Of a stretch of 64,000 bases of DNA, positions 45,241 to 53,873 are shown in pieces. The DNA lies in contig NZ_CP016286.1 in the NCBI RefSeq assembly GCF_001679785.1, forward strand, positions 3,408,001-3,472,000, in the 5' to 3' direction. Position numbers and translations under genes: made by a program. The notes under the pieces are model-generated. The model worked only from the letters and a program-made list of their open reading frames with translations, did not search any database and was not told where the DNA came from. The stretch's first letter is position 1; each line of letters opens with the position of its first letter. The stretch is from Rhizobium leguminosarum (GTDB lineage: Bacteria > Pseudomonadota > Alphaproteobacteria > Rhizobiales > Rhizobiaceae).

Positions 45241-46767
45241 TCAGGCGGCCGCCTTCTTCTTGAGCCCGGCGGCGTAACGCATGATCTCCTGCTCGGAAAT
45301 CTCCTCGCCCTCGAGCACGCCGACAATATGCCCTTCGCGCATCACCGCCACTCTCGTGCAGAGGCCGATGACCTCCGGCATTTCCGACGACACGACGATG
45401 ATCGACCGGCCGTCCCGGGCGAGTGCCGAGATGAAATGATAGATCTGCTGCTTGGTGCCGACATCGATGCCGCGCGTCGGCTCATCGATGATAATGATCT
45501 GAGGTTCGGTCTCCATGACCTTGGCGAGCAGCAGCTTCTGCTGGTTCCCCCCCGACATCCGGCCGGCGACGATATTGCCGTCGCGAACCCTGATATCGAA
45601 GCGGCGCTTGGCCTTTGCCATCGCGGCCGCCTCGCTGCCCGGGCTGAGATAGCCGTGGCGAGCGTGCCTTCCGAGCGATTGCAGTGTCAGATTGGTCACC
45701 ATGCCGGAGCGCAGCAGCAGGCCTTTCGACTTGCGGTCCTTGGTCATATAGGCGAGGCCGCAGCGATTGGCGGCATGGACGTCGCCGGAGGGAACCGTTT
45801 CGCCCTTGATGACCACCTCACCCTCGAGACGGGTCCGCAACCCGGCGATCGCTTCCATCAGCTCGGTGCGGCCGGAGCCGATCATGCCTGAAAAACCGAT
45901 GATCTCGCCCTTGCGCACCTCGAAGCTCGCGTCCTTCACATAGCCCGTGGACAACGACGCGACCTTGAGGACAATTTCCTCGTCGACATCAGGCTCGACC
46001 TTGGCGGGATAGAGGCTGGAGAGTTCGCGGCCGACCATCAGCTGCGCGATTGATTCCCCGTCCAGAACGGATGTCGGCGAAGTCTTGATCCATTGGCCAT
46101 CGCGAAGGACGGTGACCCGGTCGGTCAACTCCATCACTTCGTCGAGTTTGTGGGACACGAAGACGAAGCTGGTACCCTGGTCGCGAAGCTTGCGAACCTG
46201 CTTGAACAGCATGTTGGTCTCTTCACTCGACAGCACTGCGGTCGGTTCGTCCATGAACACCACCCGCGCATCGCGGCTGATTGCCTTGGCGATTTCGACC
46301 ATCTGCTTGTCGGCGATGGAAAGCGTGCTGATCAGCGCATTCTCATCAACATGCGAACCGAGCACATCGAGAACCTTGCGTGTCTCCGACCGCATATATT
46401 TGCGGTCGAGCACGCCGAAGCGCGTAACTTCGCGCCCGAGAAAAAGGCTCTCCGTCACGGTCAGATGTTCGGCGAGGTTGAATTCTTGGTGAATGATGAC
46501 GATGCCGAGCGCCTCGGCGGCGCCATTGGGCGGCAGCGCGACCGGCTTGCCGTCGAGCAGGATCTCGCCGGAACTCGGCTGTTCGAACCCGGACAAAACT
46601 TTGACAAGCGTGGATTTGCCGGCGCCATTTTCACCCATGAGCGCATGGATTTCGCCGGCGCGGAGATCGAAGTTCACGCTGAAGAGGACCTGCACTCCAC
46701 TGAAGGATTTGCATATGCGCCTGGCGGACAGCACCACGGGTGCGGTGGCGGCAGCTTCCACAGTCAT
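45241..46767 (-). CDS. Sugar ABC transporter double ATPase (RbsA type)
   Basis: A 508-residue ATPase with two nucleotide-binding halves. Half 1 has Walker A GENGAGKST, signature LSIADKQMVEIAKAI and Walker B VVFMDEPTAVL; half 2 has a degenerate GMIGSGRTEL, signature SGGNQQKLLLAKVM and IIIDEPTRGID. This energises import with the permease below. The ATG at 46767 has GGGAGGA 5 bases upstream; the reading from 46788 adds a leader. First gene of the ABC operon, preceded by two LacI operators. Confidence 0.93.
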   Translation of the reverse strand: MTVEAAATAPVVLSARRICKSFSGVQVLFSVNFDLRAGEIHALMGENGAGKSTLVKVLSGFEQPSSGEILLDGKPVALPPNGAAEALGIVIIHQEFNLAEHLTVTESLFLGREVTRFGVLDRKYMRSETRKVLDVLGSHVDENALISTLSIADKQMVEIAKAISRDARVVFMDEPTAVLSSEETNMLFKQVRKLRDQGTSFVFVSHKLDEVMELTDRVTVLRDGQWIKTSPTSVLDGESIAQLMVGRELSSLYPAKVEPDVDEEIVLKVASLSTGYVKDASFEVRKGEIIGFSGMIGSGRTELMEAIAGLRTRLEGEVVIKGETVPSGDVHAANRCGLAYMTKDRKSKGLLLRSGMVTNLTLQSLGRHARHGYLSPGSEAAAMAKAKRRFDIRVRDGNIVAGRMSGGNQQKLLLAKVMETEPQIIIIDEPTRGIDVGTKQQIYHFISALARDGRSIIVVSSEMPEVIGLCTRVAVMREGHIVGVLEGEEISEQEIMRYAAGLKKKAAA

Positions 46768-46808
46768 CCGGTCCTCCCAAAGCGGCATCCCATCCGCTCT
46801 GGAGCCGC

Positions 46809-46845
46809 ATGTAAACCTTTACATACATCGTGTAAAGGTTTACAT
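46809..46845. promoter_or_regulatory. Two tandem LacI-type operators
   Basis: TGTAAACCTTTACA (46810-46823) and TGTAAAGGTTTACA (46831-46844) are both TGTAAA-N2-TTTACA palindromes, with centres 21 bp apart, two DNA turns. They also mirror each other exactly. They lie 42 bases before the ATPase gene and 92 before the divergent LacI gene. Confidence 0.7.
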
Positions 46846-46936
46846 CGTTGATTTACACAGATCAGTTGAAGCCTGCCTTTGACCTCTCGACAAGTCTGTG
46901 TAGTGTCGCGGCGAAGAAGCCCCAAGGCAGAGCCAA

Positions 46937-47968
46937 GTGTCGAATTCCACGCCCGCAACCATCGAAGACGTCGCCCGGATCGCCGAGGTCTCCATCGCGA
47001 CGGTTTCCCGGGCAATCCACATGCCGGAGAAGGTCGCCAACTCCACCCGCCTCAAGGTCAACCAGGCGATCGCCATCACCGGCTATACGACCAATGCCAT
47101 GGCGCGCAGCCTGAGGCTCGGCCGCTCCAACATGATCCTTGTGGTGGCGCCCGATATCGGCGATCCCAATTTCTCCAACATTCTGGTCGGGCTGGAGAAC
47201 GAAGCGCGCGCACACGGCTACGGCATCCTGATCGGCCACACTCAGAACGATGCCCAGCGCGGCCTGGAATATCTGAAATTCTTCAATTCCAACCAGGCGG
47301 CCGGATTGATCCTCTTCACCGGCATCTTGCCCTTCGGGCATCAGACCATGACCGCGCGGCTGCCGCCGAGCGTCGGCGTTTTCGAGCCCGTCTTTAACGG
47401 CGGCATTCCCTATGTCGGCGTCGATGATACCGAGGGCGCTCGCAAAGCGGTGGATCTGCTGCTGGCCGAAGGGCATCGCAAGATCGCCTTCATCGGCGAT
47501 TCGCGCACCCGGCTTGCCTATACCAGGCGCCGCATGGGTTACGATGCCGGTCTCGACGCCGCAGGCATCCCGCCCGACACCAGGATCGTGCTCGAAGGCG
47601 ACGGCACGATCGAAAGCGGGCGGCATGCGGTCGAACAGCTTTTCATGCGCGACACGCTTCCAACCGCCTTCATGTGCGTGAACGACCAGACGGCGATCGG
47701 CGTCATGGTCGGGCTCGGCGCGCGAGGCTACGACATTCCGCGGGATTTCTCGGTGACGGGTTTCGACGACGTGCCGCAGGCCGTCTTCATATCCCCACCG
47801 CTGACCACGATCCGCCAGCCGAGAACGGCAATCGGCAAGCAGGCAATGGCGCTGCTGCTGGAACTTCTGTCCGATGGCCGGCCGACCGAAACGGAAATCC
47901 TGCTGCGGCCGGATCTGGTGGTTCGAAACTCCGTCTCGGCACCGTCGCGAAACTGGTCGAAACGTTGA
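46937..47968 (+). CDS. LacI-family regulator of the sugar ABC operon
   Basis: A 343-residue regulator. HTH: PATIEDVARIAEVSIATVSRAI, cited by EDVARIAEVSIATVSRA, then the hinge helix and a core with VAPDIGDPNFSNILVGLENEA, cited by DIGDPNFSNIL, and VTGFDDVPQAVFISPPLTTI by TGFDDVPQA. It starts with GTG at 46937; AAGGCAG upstream. It is divergent from the ABC operon and the paired operators lie between, so autoregulation and control of the ABC genes are likely. The sugar ligand is unknown. Confidence 0.9.
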   Translation: MSNSTPATIEDVARIAEVSIATVSRAIHMPEKVANSTRLKVNQAIAITGYTTNAMARSLRLGRSNMILVVAPDIGDPNFSNILVGLENEARAHGYGILIGHTQNDAQRGLEYLKFFNSNQAAGLILFTGILPFGHQTMTARLPPSVGVFEPVFNGGIPYVGVDDTEGARKAVDLLLAEGHRKIAFIGDSRTRLAYTRRRMGYDAGLDAAGIPPDTRIVLEGDGTIESGRHAVEQLFMRDTLPTAFMCVNDQTAIGVMVGLGARGYDIPRDFSVTGFDDVPQAVFISPPLTTIRQPRTAIGKQAMALLLELLSDGRPTETEILLRPDLVVRNSVSAPSRNWSKR

Positions 47969-48012
47969 ACCCGTATCACTGAGCGCTTAAGGTGCATTTA
48001 GCCGGCAAAATT

Positions 48013-48039
48013 GCGCCGGCGACCAATGGCCGCCGGCGC
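48013..48039. terminator. Terminator-like stem between convergent LacI and xylA
   Basis: A 9-bp stem GCGCCGGCG (48013-48021) / CGCCGGCGC (48031-48039). On the minus strand it is followed by AATTTTG, so it can end the xylA transcript; the plus-strand T tract is weak. Confidence 0.55.
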
Positions 48040-48045
48040 GCCTTA

Positions 48046-49356
48046 TCAAACGTAACGATTGACGACGTTCTCAAGCAATTCCTGCTTGCCCGACCTTGGC
48101 TGCGGGTTGACGTCGTGGCTCTCGACATAGTGGGTGATCTCATCCAGCGAATACTCGCCGCGGAAGAGCTTCTGCGCCTCGGCGGATTCCCAGCCGGCAT
48201 AACGATCGGCGAGCGGCTGCGACAGAGCCTTGTCCTCGATCATCTTGGCAGCGGCCTTCAGGCCGCGGGCGCAGCAATCCATGCCGCCGATATGGCCGAT
48301 CAGCAGGTCCGCCGGGTCGAGAGACTGACGGCGCAGCTTCGAGTCGAAGTTGGTGCCGCCGGTCTTGAAGCCGCCGCCTGCCAGAACGTGGTAGTAGGCG
48401 AGCGCCATTTCGGGAACATTGTTCGGGAACTGGTCGGTATCCCAGCCGGACTGGTAGTCGTTGCGGTTCATGTCGATCGAGCCGAAGATGCCGAGCGCAT
48501 TGGCAAGCGCCAGCTCGTGCTCGAAGGAGTGGCCGGCAAGGATCGCGTGGCCCTGCTCGATATTGAGCTTCACCTCGTTTTCAAGGCCATGCTTCTTGAG
48601 GAAGCCATAGACGGTCGCGACGTCGTAATCATACTGGTGCTTGGTCGGCTCCTGCGGCTTCGGCTCGATCAGGATCGTGCCCTTGTAGCCGATCTTGTGC
48701 TTGTATTCGACGACGAGGTTGAGGAAGCGGCCGAGCTGGTCGAGCTCACGGCCGATATCGGTGTTGAGCAGCGTCTCGTAACCTTCGCGCCCGCCCCACA
48801 GCACGTAGTTTTCGCCGCCGAGCTTCTGCGTGGCGTCGATGCAGGTCTTTACCGTCGCGGCTGCGAAAGCGAAGACGTCAGGATCCGGATTGGTCGCAGC
48901 GCCCGACATATAGCGGCGGTGGGAGAAGAGGTTCGCCGTGCCCCAGAGCAGCTTGGTGCCGGTTGCAGCCTGCTTCTCGGCGAAATAATCGACGATCTCG
49001 TTGAGGTTTTTCGTGTTCTCGGCAAAAGTCTTGCCTTCCGGACGCACGTCGGCGTCATGGAAGCAGTAATAGGGCGAGCCGAGCAGCGAGAAGAATTCGA
49101 AGGCGACGTCGGCCTTGAGCTTGGCGGCCTTCATCGTGTCCTCGAACCAGGGACGCAGGAAGGTCTGCCCGCCGAAGGGATCGCCGCCCGGCCAGGTGAA
49201 GGTGTGCCAGTAGGCCACAGCAAAGCGCAGATGGTCTTCCATGCGCTTGCCCATGACGATCTCGTCCGGCTGGTAATGACGGAAGGCCAGCGGGTTGGTG
49301 CTGTCCGGGCCTTCGTATTTCACTTTCTGGATATCGCCGAAAAATCCGGTGCTCAT
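48046..49356 (-). CDS. xylA: Xylose isomerase
   Basis: A 436-residue metal enzyme converting D-xylose to D-xylulose. [33 protein letters not shown], cited by [56 protein letters not shown], cited by [14 protein letters not shown], and [18 protein letters not shown], cited by [12 protein letters not shown], contain the metal and active-site residues of class II isomerases, including Glu and His. GGAGAACC precedes the ATG. Same strand as xylB and the LacI-type gene, probably one operon. Confidence 0.96.
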   Translation of the reverse strand: MSTGFFGDIQKVKYEGPDSTNPLAFRHYQPDEIVMGKRMEDHLRFAVAYWHTFTWPGGDPFGGQTFLRPWFEDTMKAAKLKADVAFEFFSLLGSPYYCFHDADVRPEGKTFAENTKNLNEIVDYFAEKQAATGTKLLWGTANLFSHRRYMSGAATNPDPDVFAFAAATVKTCIDATQKLGGENYVLWGGREGYETLLNTDIGRELDQLGRFLNLVVEYKHKIGYKGTILIEPKPQEPTKHQYDYDVATVYGFLKKHGLENEVKLNIEQGHAILAGHSFEHELALANALGIFGSIDMNRNDYQSGWDTDQFPNNVPEMALAYYHVLAGGGFKTGGTNFDSKLRRQSLDPADLLIGHIGGMDCCARGLKAAAKMIEDKALSQPLADRYAGWESAEAQKLFRGEYSLDEITHYVESHDVNPQPRSGKQELLENVVNRYV

Positions 49357-49406
49357 TTTGGTTCTCCTTGGGTTTGTATCTCAGGCTTGTCGTCAGTGCC
49401 GTGCAG

Positions 49407-49520
49407 CCCCCTCATCCGACCCTTCGGGCCACCTTCTCCCCGAGGGGAGAAGAGAATGAGGCGCGGCCGCGAGTCTCTTCTCCCCAGCAGGGAGAAGGTG
49501 CCGGCAGGCGGATGAGGGGG
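49407..49520. repeat. Palindromic CCCCTCATCCG-type intergenic repeat (copy 2)
   Basis: Begins CCCCCTCATCCG and ends CGGATGAGGGGG, so the ends are inverted; inside are CTTCTCCCC / GGGGAGAAG hairpins. Homologous to 41637-41770. It sits between xylB and xylA, inside the presumed operon. Confidence 0.75.
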
Positions 49521-49536
49521 CCGCTGGCACCAGTTT

Positions 49537-50991
49537 TCAATGCGCCAGCGACTTGATCGCAGGGTAGAGCGCACGGTAGCGCCCGTAAGCATCCTCATAA
49601 GCACCGCTCAACGACGCCACCGGCTCGATCGTGCCCGCCGTCACCGGCGGCGTGCAGACCGTGATCGGATCCGCGCCCGTTGCCGCGATCAGGCCGAGGC
49701 GGGCAGCGCCGAAGGCCGCGCCGAAATCGCCGTCGGCCGGCAGGTCGACGGGAACGCCGAGCGCGGTCGCGATCGACGCCAGCCAGTAACGCGAGCGCGA
49801 ACCGCCGCCGATTGCCGTGACCCGGGAGATGCCGGTGCCGGCCGAACGCAGCGCTTCGAGATTATCGCGAATGGCGAACGCGACGCCTTCGAGCACCGCT
49901 TGAGTGAGAACGACACGGCTGCTTTCATGTTCAAGGCCGATGAAGGCGCCGCGGATGACGGCATCATTGTGCGGCGTGCGCTCGCCGGAGAGATAGGGCA
50001 GGAAAGTGACGCCGGTAGGCGCCTTCAGCGTCTCGCCGAGTTCGCCGGTGAGATCGGCGGCCGACTTGCCGGTCACGCCGGAATGCCAGTTCAGCGCATC
50101 GGTCGCCGATAGGATGACGCCCATCTGGTGCCACGTGTTCGGCAGCGCGTGGCAGAAGGCATGCACGGCGCTTTCTGGCTTCGGCAAATAGGAACCGTTG
50201 GCAGCGAAAAGCACGCCTGATGTGCCGAGCGAGACGAAGGCGGCGCCATCGCTGACCGTGCCCATGCCGCAGGCCGAGGCCGCGTTGTCGCCGGCACCGC
50301 CGGCAACGACGACATCACCTGATATACCCCATTGCGCCGCCAGTTCGGACCGCAGCTTGCCGGCCTGCTCGGTGCCTTCGACGAGCGTCGGCATCTGCGC
50401 CTCGGAAAGGTTGGTGGCGGCGAGCAGTTCGGACGACCATGCGCGCTTGCCGGTGTCGAGCCAGGAGGTACCGGCCGAATCCGACATTTCCGAGATATAG
50501 TCGCCGGTCAGCCAGAGACGCAGGTAGTCCTTCGGCAAGAGCACCTTGGCGATCTTGGCGAAGACATCGGGCTCATGCTTCTCGATCCAGGCGAGCTTCG
50601 GCGCTGTAAAGCCGGGGAAGACGATGTTGCCGGTGAGCGCGCGAAAGCGCGGATCGGCATCAAGTGCCGCGGCCTCGACATAGCTGCGCGTGTCGTTCCA
50701 GAGGATGCACGGGCGCAAGACCTTGTCGGTGGCATCGATGAGCGTTGCGCCGTGCATCTGCCCGGAAAGGCCGATGCCCTTGACCGCGGCCAACTCCTTC
50801 GGATGTTTTGCCTTGAGACCGGCGACAGCCTCCTCCGTGGCGCGCACCCAGTGGGCCGGCTCCTGCTCCGACCAGCCGGAATGCGGACGTGAGACGTCGA
50901 GCGAACCGTTGGCCGAACCGACGATCTTCTGATCACCGTCGATCAGCATCGCCTTGACGCCGGAGGTTCCGAGATCGAGACCCAGATACAT
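49537..50991 (-). CDS. xylB: Xylulokinase
   Basis: A 484-residue FGGY kinase phosphorylating D-xylulose. It opens MYLGLDLGTSGVKAMLIDGD, cited by LDLGTSGVKAM, with GLSGQMHGATLID, ILWNDTRSYVEA, DYLRLWLTGDYISEMSDSAG, cited by TGDYISEMSDSAG, GAGDNAASACGMG, and AIGGGSRSRYWLASIA, cited by AIGGGSRSRYW, which are the xylulokinase signature segments. It is 181 bases from xylA with a repeat between. GGGAGAAAT precedes the ATG. Confidence 0.94.
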   Translation of the reverse strand: MYLGLDLGTSGVKAMLIDGDQKIVGSANGSLDVSRPHSGWSEQEPAHWVRATEEAVAGLKAKHPKELAAVKGIGLSGQMHGATLIDATDKVLRPCILWNDTRSYVEAAALDADPRFRALTGNIVFPGFTAPKLAWIEKHEPDVFAKIAKVLLPKDYLRLWLTGDYISEMSDSAGTSWLDTGKRAWSSELLAATNLSEAQMPTLVEGTEQAGKLRSELAAQWGISGDVVVAGGAGDNAASACGMGTVSDGAAFVSLGTSGVLFAANGSYLPKPESAVHAFCHALPNTWHQMGVILSATDALNWHSGVTGKSAADLTGELGETLKAPTGVTFLPYLSGERTPHNDAVIRGAFIGLEHESSRVVLTQAVLEGVAFAIRDNLEALRSAGTGISRVTAIGGGSRSRYWLASIATALGVPVDLPADGDFGAAFGAARLGLIAATGADPITVCTPPVTAGTIEPVASLSGAYEDAYGRYRALYPAIKSLAH

Positions 50992-51012
50992 GTGGTATTT
51001 CTCCCTTTGCCG

Positions 51013-52038
51013 TTACGGCAGATTGTCCTTCAGAAATATGTCGAGGCGGATGCGCTCCTGCGCTTCGATGACGGCAAGCCCGTCCGCCTTGGCTTTCAGC
51101 ACGCGGATCGCGCTGCGCACCTCATGGCCGGCATCCTGATTGAGGATCGCATCGATCGTGTTGTCGATGAGTGCTGCGCGCGTATGGGCGGTCAGTTCGT
51201 GGGCAATCACGGTCAGTATGCGGTCGACGGCCTTCTCCTTCAGCGCCCGGATCAAGCCGCGATTGCCGGCGCCGAGGCTGTAGACGCCGATGATGCCGGC
51301 ATGTCTAGAGAGCGCGTCGGCAACGAGCATATGGGCGACCTCGGGGTCGTCGCGGCCTTCGAGAACCGGCAGGATCGCCAGATCAGGAAACTCCTCGGCC
51401 ATGACTGCGCTAAAACCCTCTAGCCGCTCGCGATGGTCGCGCACCAGCATGGAGCCGGCGAGCACGGCGATTTCGCCCTTTCGCGGCCCGAGGAATCGCC
51501 CGAGTAGGCGGGCGGCCGTGCGGCCGGCGGCGATATTGTCGACGCCGGCATAGTGATGGCGTAGCGAGCCCGTGAGATCGGACACCAGGGTGACGATGGG
51601 AAAGCGCTCGCGCACCAGCCGGTCGACGGCGGCGCGCACCTCAGGCGCATCGGTCGCAACCAGCGCGATGCCACAAGGCTTTTCCCGGGAAAGACCTTCG
51701 AGCACGGAGACGAGGCCGGCGGGATCGAAGGCCGGCACCTCAATGGTACGGATATCGGTGCGTTCGGCCGACGAGCGGAGTACCGCCTGCCGAATCTCGG
51801 CGTTGAGACCGTGCATGAAGGAATTGTCGCTGGCCGGCAGGATGAAAACCAGCGGATAGGTGCGCCCCTTGGCAAGATTGGCGGCGGCGACGTCTCTGAC
51901 ATAACCGAGCTCGCGGATCGCGGTCTCGACCTTTTCCCGCGTGACGTGGCGCACACCGGGGCGCTGGTTGAGAACCCGGTCGACAGTCGCGAGACTGACA
52001 CCGGCGGCGGCGGCGATATCGTGAACGGTTGGCCTCAT
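51013..52038 (-). CDS. LacI-type regulator linked to xylose genes
   Basis: A 341-residue regulator. RPTVHDIAAAAGVSLATVDRVL, cited by VHDIAAAAGVSLATV, is the LacI HTH; the effector domain is PBP-like with LVFILPASDNSFMHGLNAEI, cited by LPASDNSFMHGL, and GVYSLGAGNRGLIRAL. Its core differs from the second LacI gene in the window. AGGAGGAATGATG places the start at 52038; the ATG at 52041 is nearly against the site. A palindrome 31-52 bases upstream is its likely autoregulatory operator. First gene of the xyl unit (regulator-xylB-xylA). Confidence 0.88.
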   Translation of the reverse strand: MRPTVHDIAAAAGVSLATVDRVLNQRPGVRHVTREKVETAIRELGYVRDVAAANLAKGRTYPLVFILPASDNSFMHGLNAEIRQAVLRSSAERTDIRTIEVPAFDPAGLVSVLEGLSREKPCGIALVATDAPEVRAAVDRLVRERFPIVTLVSDLTGSLRHHYAGVDNIAAGRTAARLLGRFLGPRKGEIAVLAGSMLVRDHRERLEGFSAVMAEEFPDLAILPVLEGRDDPEVAHMLVADALSRHAGIIGVYSLGAGNRGLIRALKEKAVDRILTVIAHELTAHTRAALIDNTIDAILNQDAGHEVRSAIRVLKAKADGLAVIEAQERIRLDIFLKDNLP

Positions 52039-52068
52039 CATTCCTCCTGACGAGACCATTAGCGCCAA

Positions 52069-52090
52069 TTTTGATGTACGTAAATCAAAA
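52069..52090. promoter_or_regulatory. 22-bp palindrome before the xyl regulator
   Basis: The 22-bp sequence (centre TACGTA at 52077-52082) pairs on 10 of 11 base positions, with TTTTGAT and ATCAAAA arms. It lies 31 bases before the regulator's start and is a strong operator candidate. Confidence 0.6.
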
Positions 52091-52200
52091 AATCGAACGG
52101 GCTGGTTTCCGCATCGTTTTCCCGGCATTTCCTGCTCGCTTCGGACCGATCCGGCCGGCGATCATCCGCGTGATGACACAGCGGCCGGAAAACAGCAACA

Positions 52201-52226
52201 AAAAGGCCCTCCGAAGAGGGCCTTTT
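52201..52226 (-). terminator. Terminator of the emrAB operon
   Basis: A perfect 11-bp stem AAAAGGCCCTC / GAGGGCCTTTT around a 4-base loop, 22 bases past the emrB-type stop, with T on the far side in the minus orientation. Confidence 0.85.
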
Positions 52227-52247
52227 CAAGGGGCGGCAGGCCGGAGG

Positions 52248-53846
52248 TCAGTGGCCGCCACCGCCTCCCCCGCCTTGCGGCGCGGGTTTCTTGATCATGG
52301 CGACGCCGAGGATCATGGCAAGGAAGAGTGCGGTCAGGATCAGGAACACGTCACTGAAGGAAAGAATGATCGCCTGTTTGGTGGCAAGGCCGACCATCTG
52401 CTTGATCGCGACCGAGGCGCCATCCATGCCATAGGTGTTGAAGTTGGCGGCCATGTTGTTCATCTGGTCGATCGCCGCCGGATTGCCCCAGTCCATATTC
52501 TCCCGCAGCCGCTCGTAGTGCACGTCCTGCCGGTTGGTGAGCACGGTGTTGATGACCGCGAGGCCGACGGCGCCGCCGAGGTTTCTGGTCAGGTTGAACA
52601 GGCCGGACGCGCCGCGGATGCGCGAGGGCGGCATCGTGCCGAGCGCGATGTTGTTGATCGGCACCATGCACATCATCAGCCCGAAGCCGCGCAGGATCTG
52701 CGGAATGAAGAGTTCGTAGAAATCCCAATCCGCTGTCAGATGCATCATGATGAAAGTGCCGGCGGCGAAGCTGACGAAGCCGATCACCATCATCAGGCGC
52801 AGGTCCATCTTGGTCGACAGCCGTCCGGCGATGGGCGCGGTGAGGAACATCGCAAGCCCCGAGACGAACATCGTCTCACCGATCATCAGTGAATCATAGC
52901 CGCGGATGCGCCCGAGATAGACCGGATAGATATAGGTGAGACCATAGAGGCCGATGCCCATGACGAAGGAAAACACCGAGCCGAAGGAGAAATTCCGGTT
53001 CGCAAAGGCCTTGAGGTCGACGACGGGGAAATCCACAGTGAAGGCGCGATAGAAGAAGACGATGGCTGCAGCGCCGGAAGCGACGGCCGCGATGGTGATG
53101 TAGCTGTCGTTGAACCAGTCGTTGGAATTGCCCTCTTCGAGCACATATTCCAGCCCGCCGAGGAAGACGCCCATCGAGATCAGCCCCCACCAGTCGAACT
53201 TCTTGAAGAGCGACAGTTCCGGCTTGTCGAAATCGATGAAGTTCCAGGTGACGATCGTGACGATGATGCCCGGAATGATATTGACGAGGAACAGCCAGTG
53301 CCAGGAGAAGGCGTGGCTGAGATAGCCGCCGACGGTCGGGCCGATGGTCGGCGCCAGCGTGGCGATCAAGCCGATGATCGGCGAGACGATGCTGCGCTTC
53401 GACGGCGGGAAGATGGTGAAGGCGGCCGCGAAGACCGACGGGATCATGCCGCCGCCGATGAAGCCCTGGATGACCCGGTAGACGATCATCTGGTCGATAT
53501 TCGTCGCGGTCGCGGCAAGCGCGCTCGCCATGGTGAAGCCGGCGGCCGAGATCGCGAAAAGATAACGCGTCGAGATGATGCGCGCCAGCGTGCCCGAAAG
53601 CGGGATCATGATCACTTCGGCGATCAGATAGGACGTCTGCACCCAGCCGATCTCGTCGCTACCGGCCGAAAGGCCGGCCTGGATCTCCGCGAGCGAGGCC
53701 GAGACGATCTGGATGTCGAGGATCGACATGAACATGCCGAGCACCATCGCGAAGAAGGCGATGAGCTTCTTCGGATCCATGCGCTCGTCGGCATTGGCGG
53801 GTGCCGTCGGAATCGTTCCCGCCGTTGCTGTCGCGCTCCCGGCCAT
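52248..53846 (-). CDS. emrB: DHA2-family multidrug efflux MFS transporter (EmrB type)
   Basis: A 532-residue inner-membrane pump with 14 helices. It has the MFS features LDIQIVSASLAEIQAGL, GRLSTKMDLRLMMVIGFVSF by GRLSTKMDLRLMM, and FGLMMCMVPINNIALGTMP, cited by CMVPINNIALG, plus YRVIQGFIGGGMIPSVF. It exports drugs through EmrA and an outer-membrane channel. The C-terminus ends with a short APQGGGGGGGH tail. AGAGGTGAT precedes the ATG. It follows emrA by 27 bases and the operon faces a TetR regulator. Confidence 0.93.
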   Translation of the reverse strand: MAGSATATAGTIPTAPANADERMDPKKLIAFFAMVLGMFMSILDIQIVSASLAEIQAGLSAGSDEIGWVQTSYLIAEVIMIPLSGTLARIISTRYLFAISAAGFTMASALAATATNIDQMIVYRVIQGFIGGGMIPSVFAAAFTIFPPSKRSIVSPIIGLIATLAPTIGPTVGGYLSHAFSWHWLFLVNIIPGIIVTIVTWNFIDFDKPELSLFKKFDWWGLISMGVFLGGLEYVLEEGNSNDWFNDSYITIAAVASGAAAIVFFYRAFTVDFPVVDLKAFANRNFSFGSVFSFVMGIGLYGLTYIYPVYLGRIRGYDSLMIGETMFVSGLAMFLTAPIAGRLSTKMDLRLMMVIGFVSFAAGTFIMMHLTADWDFYELFIPQILRGFGLMMCMVPINNIALGTMPPSRIRGASGLFNLTRNLGGAVGLAVINTVLTNRQDVHYERLRENMDWGNPAAIDQMNNMAANFNTYGMDGASVAIKQMVGLATKQAIILSFSDVFLILTALFLAMILGVAMIKKPAPQGGGGGGGH

Positions 53847-53873
53847 CAGATCACCTCTGCCTTTCCTGAAGGC

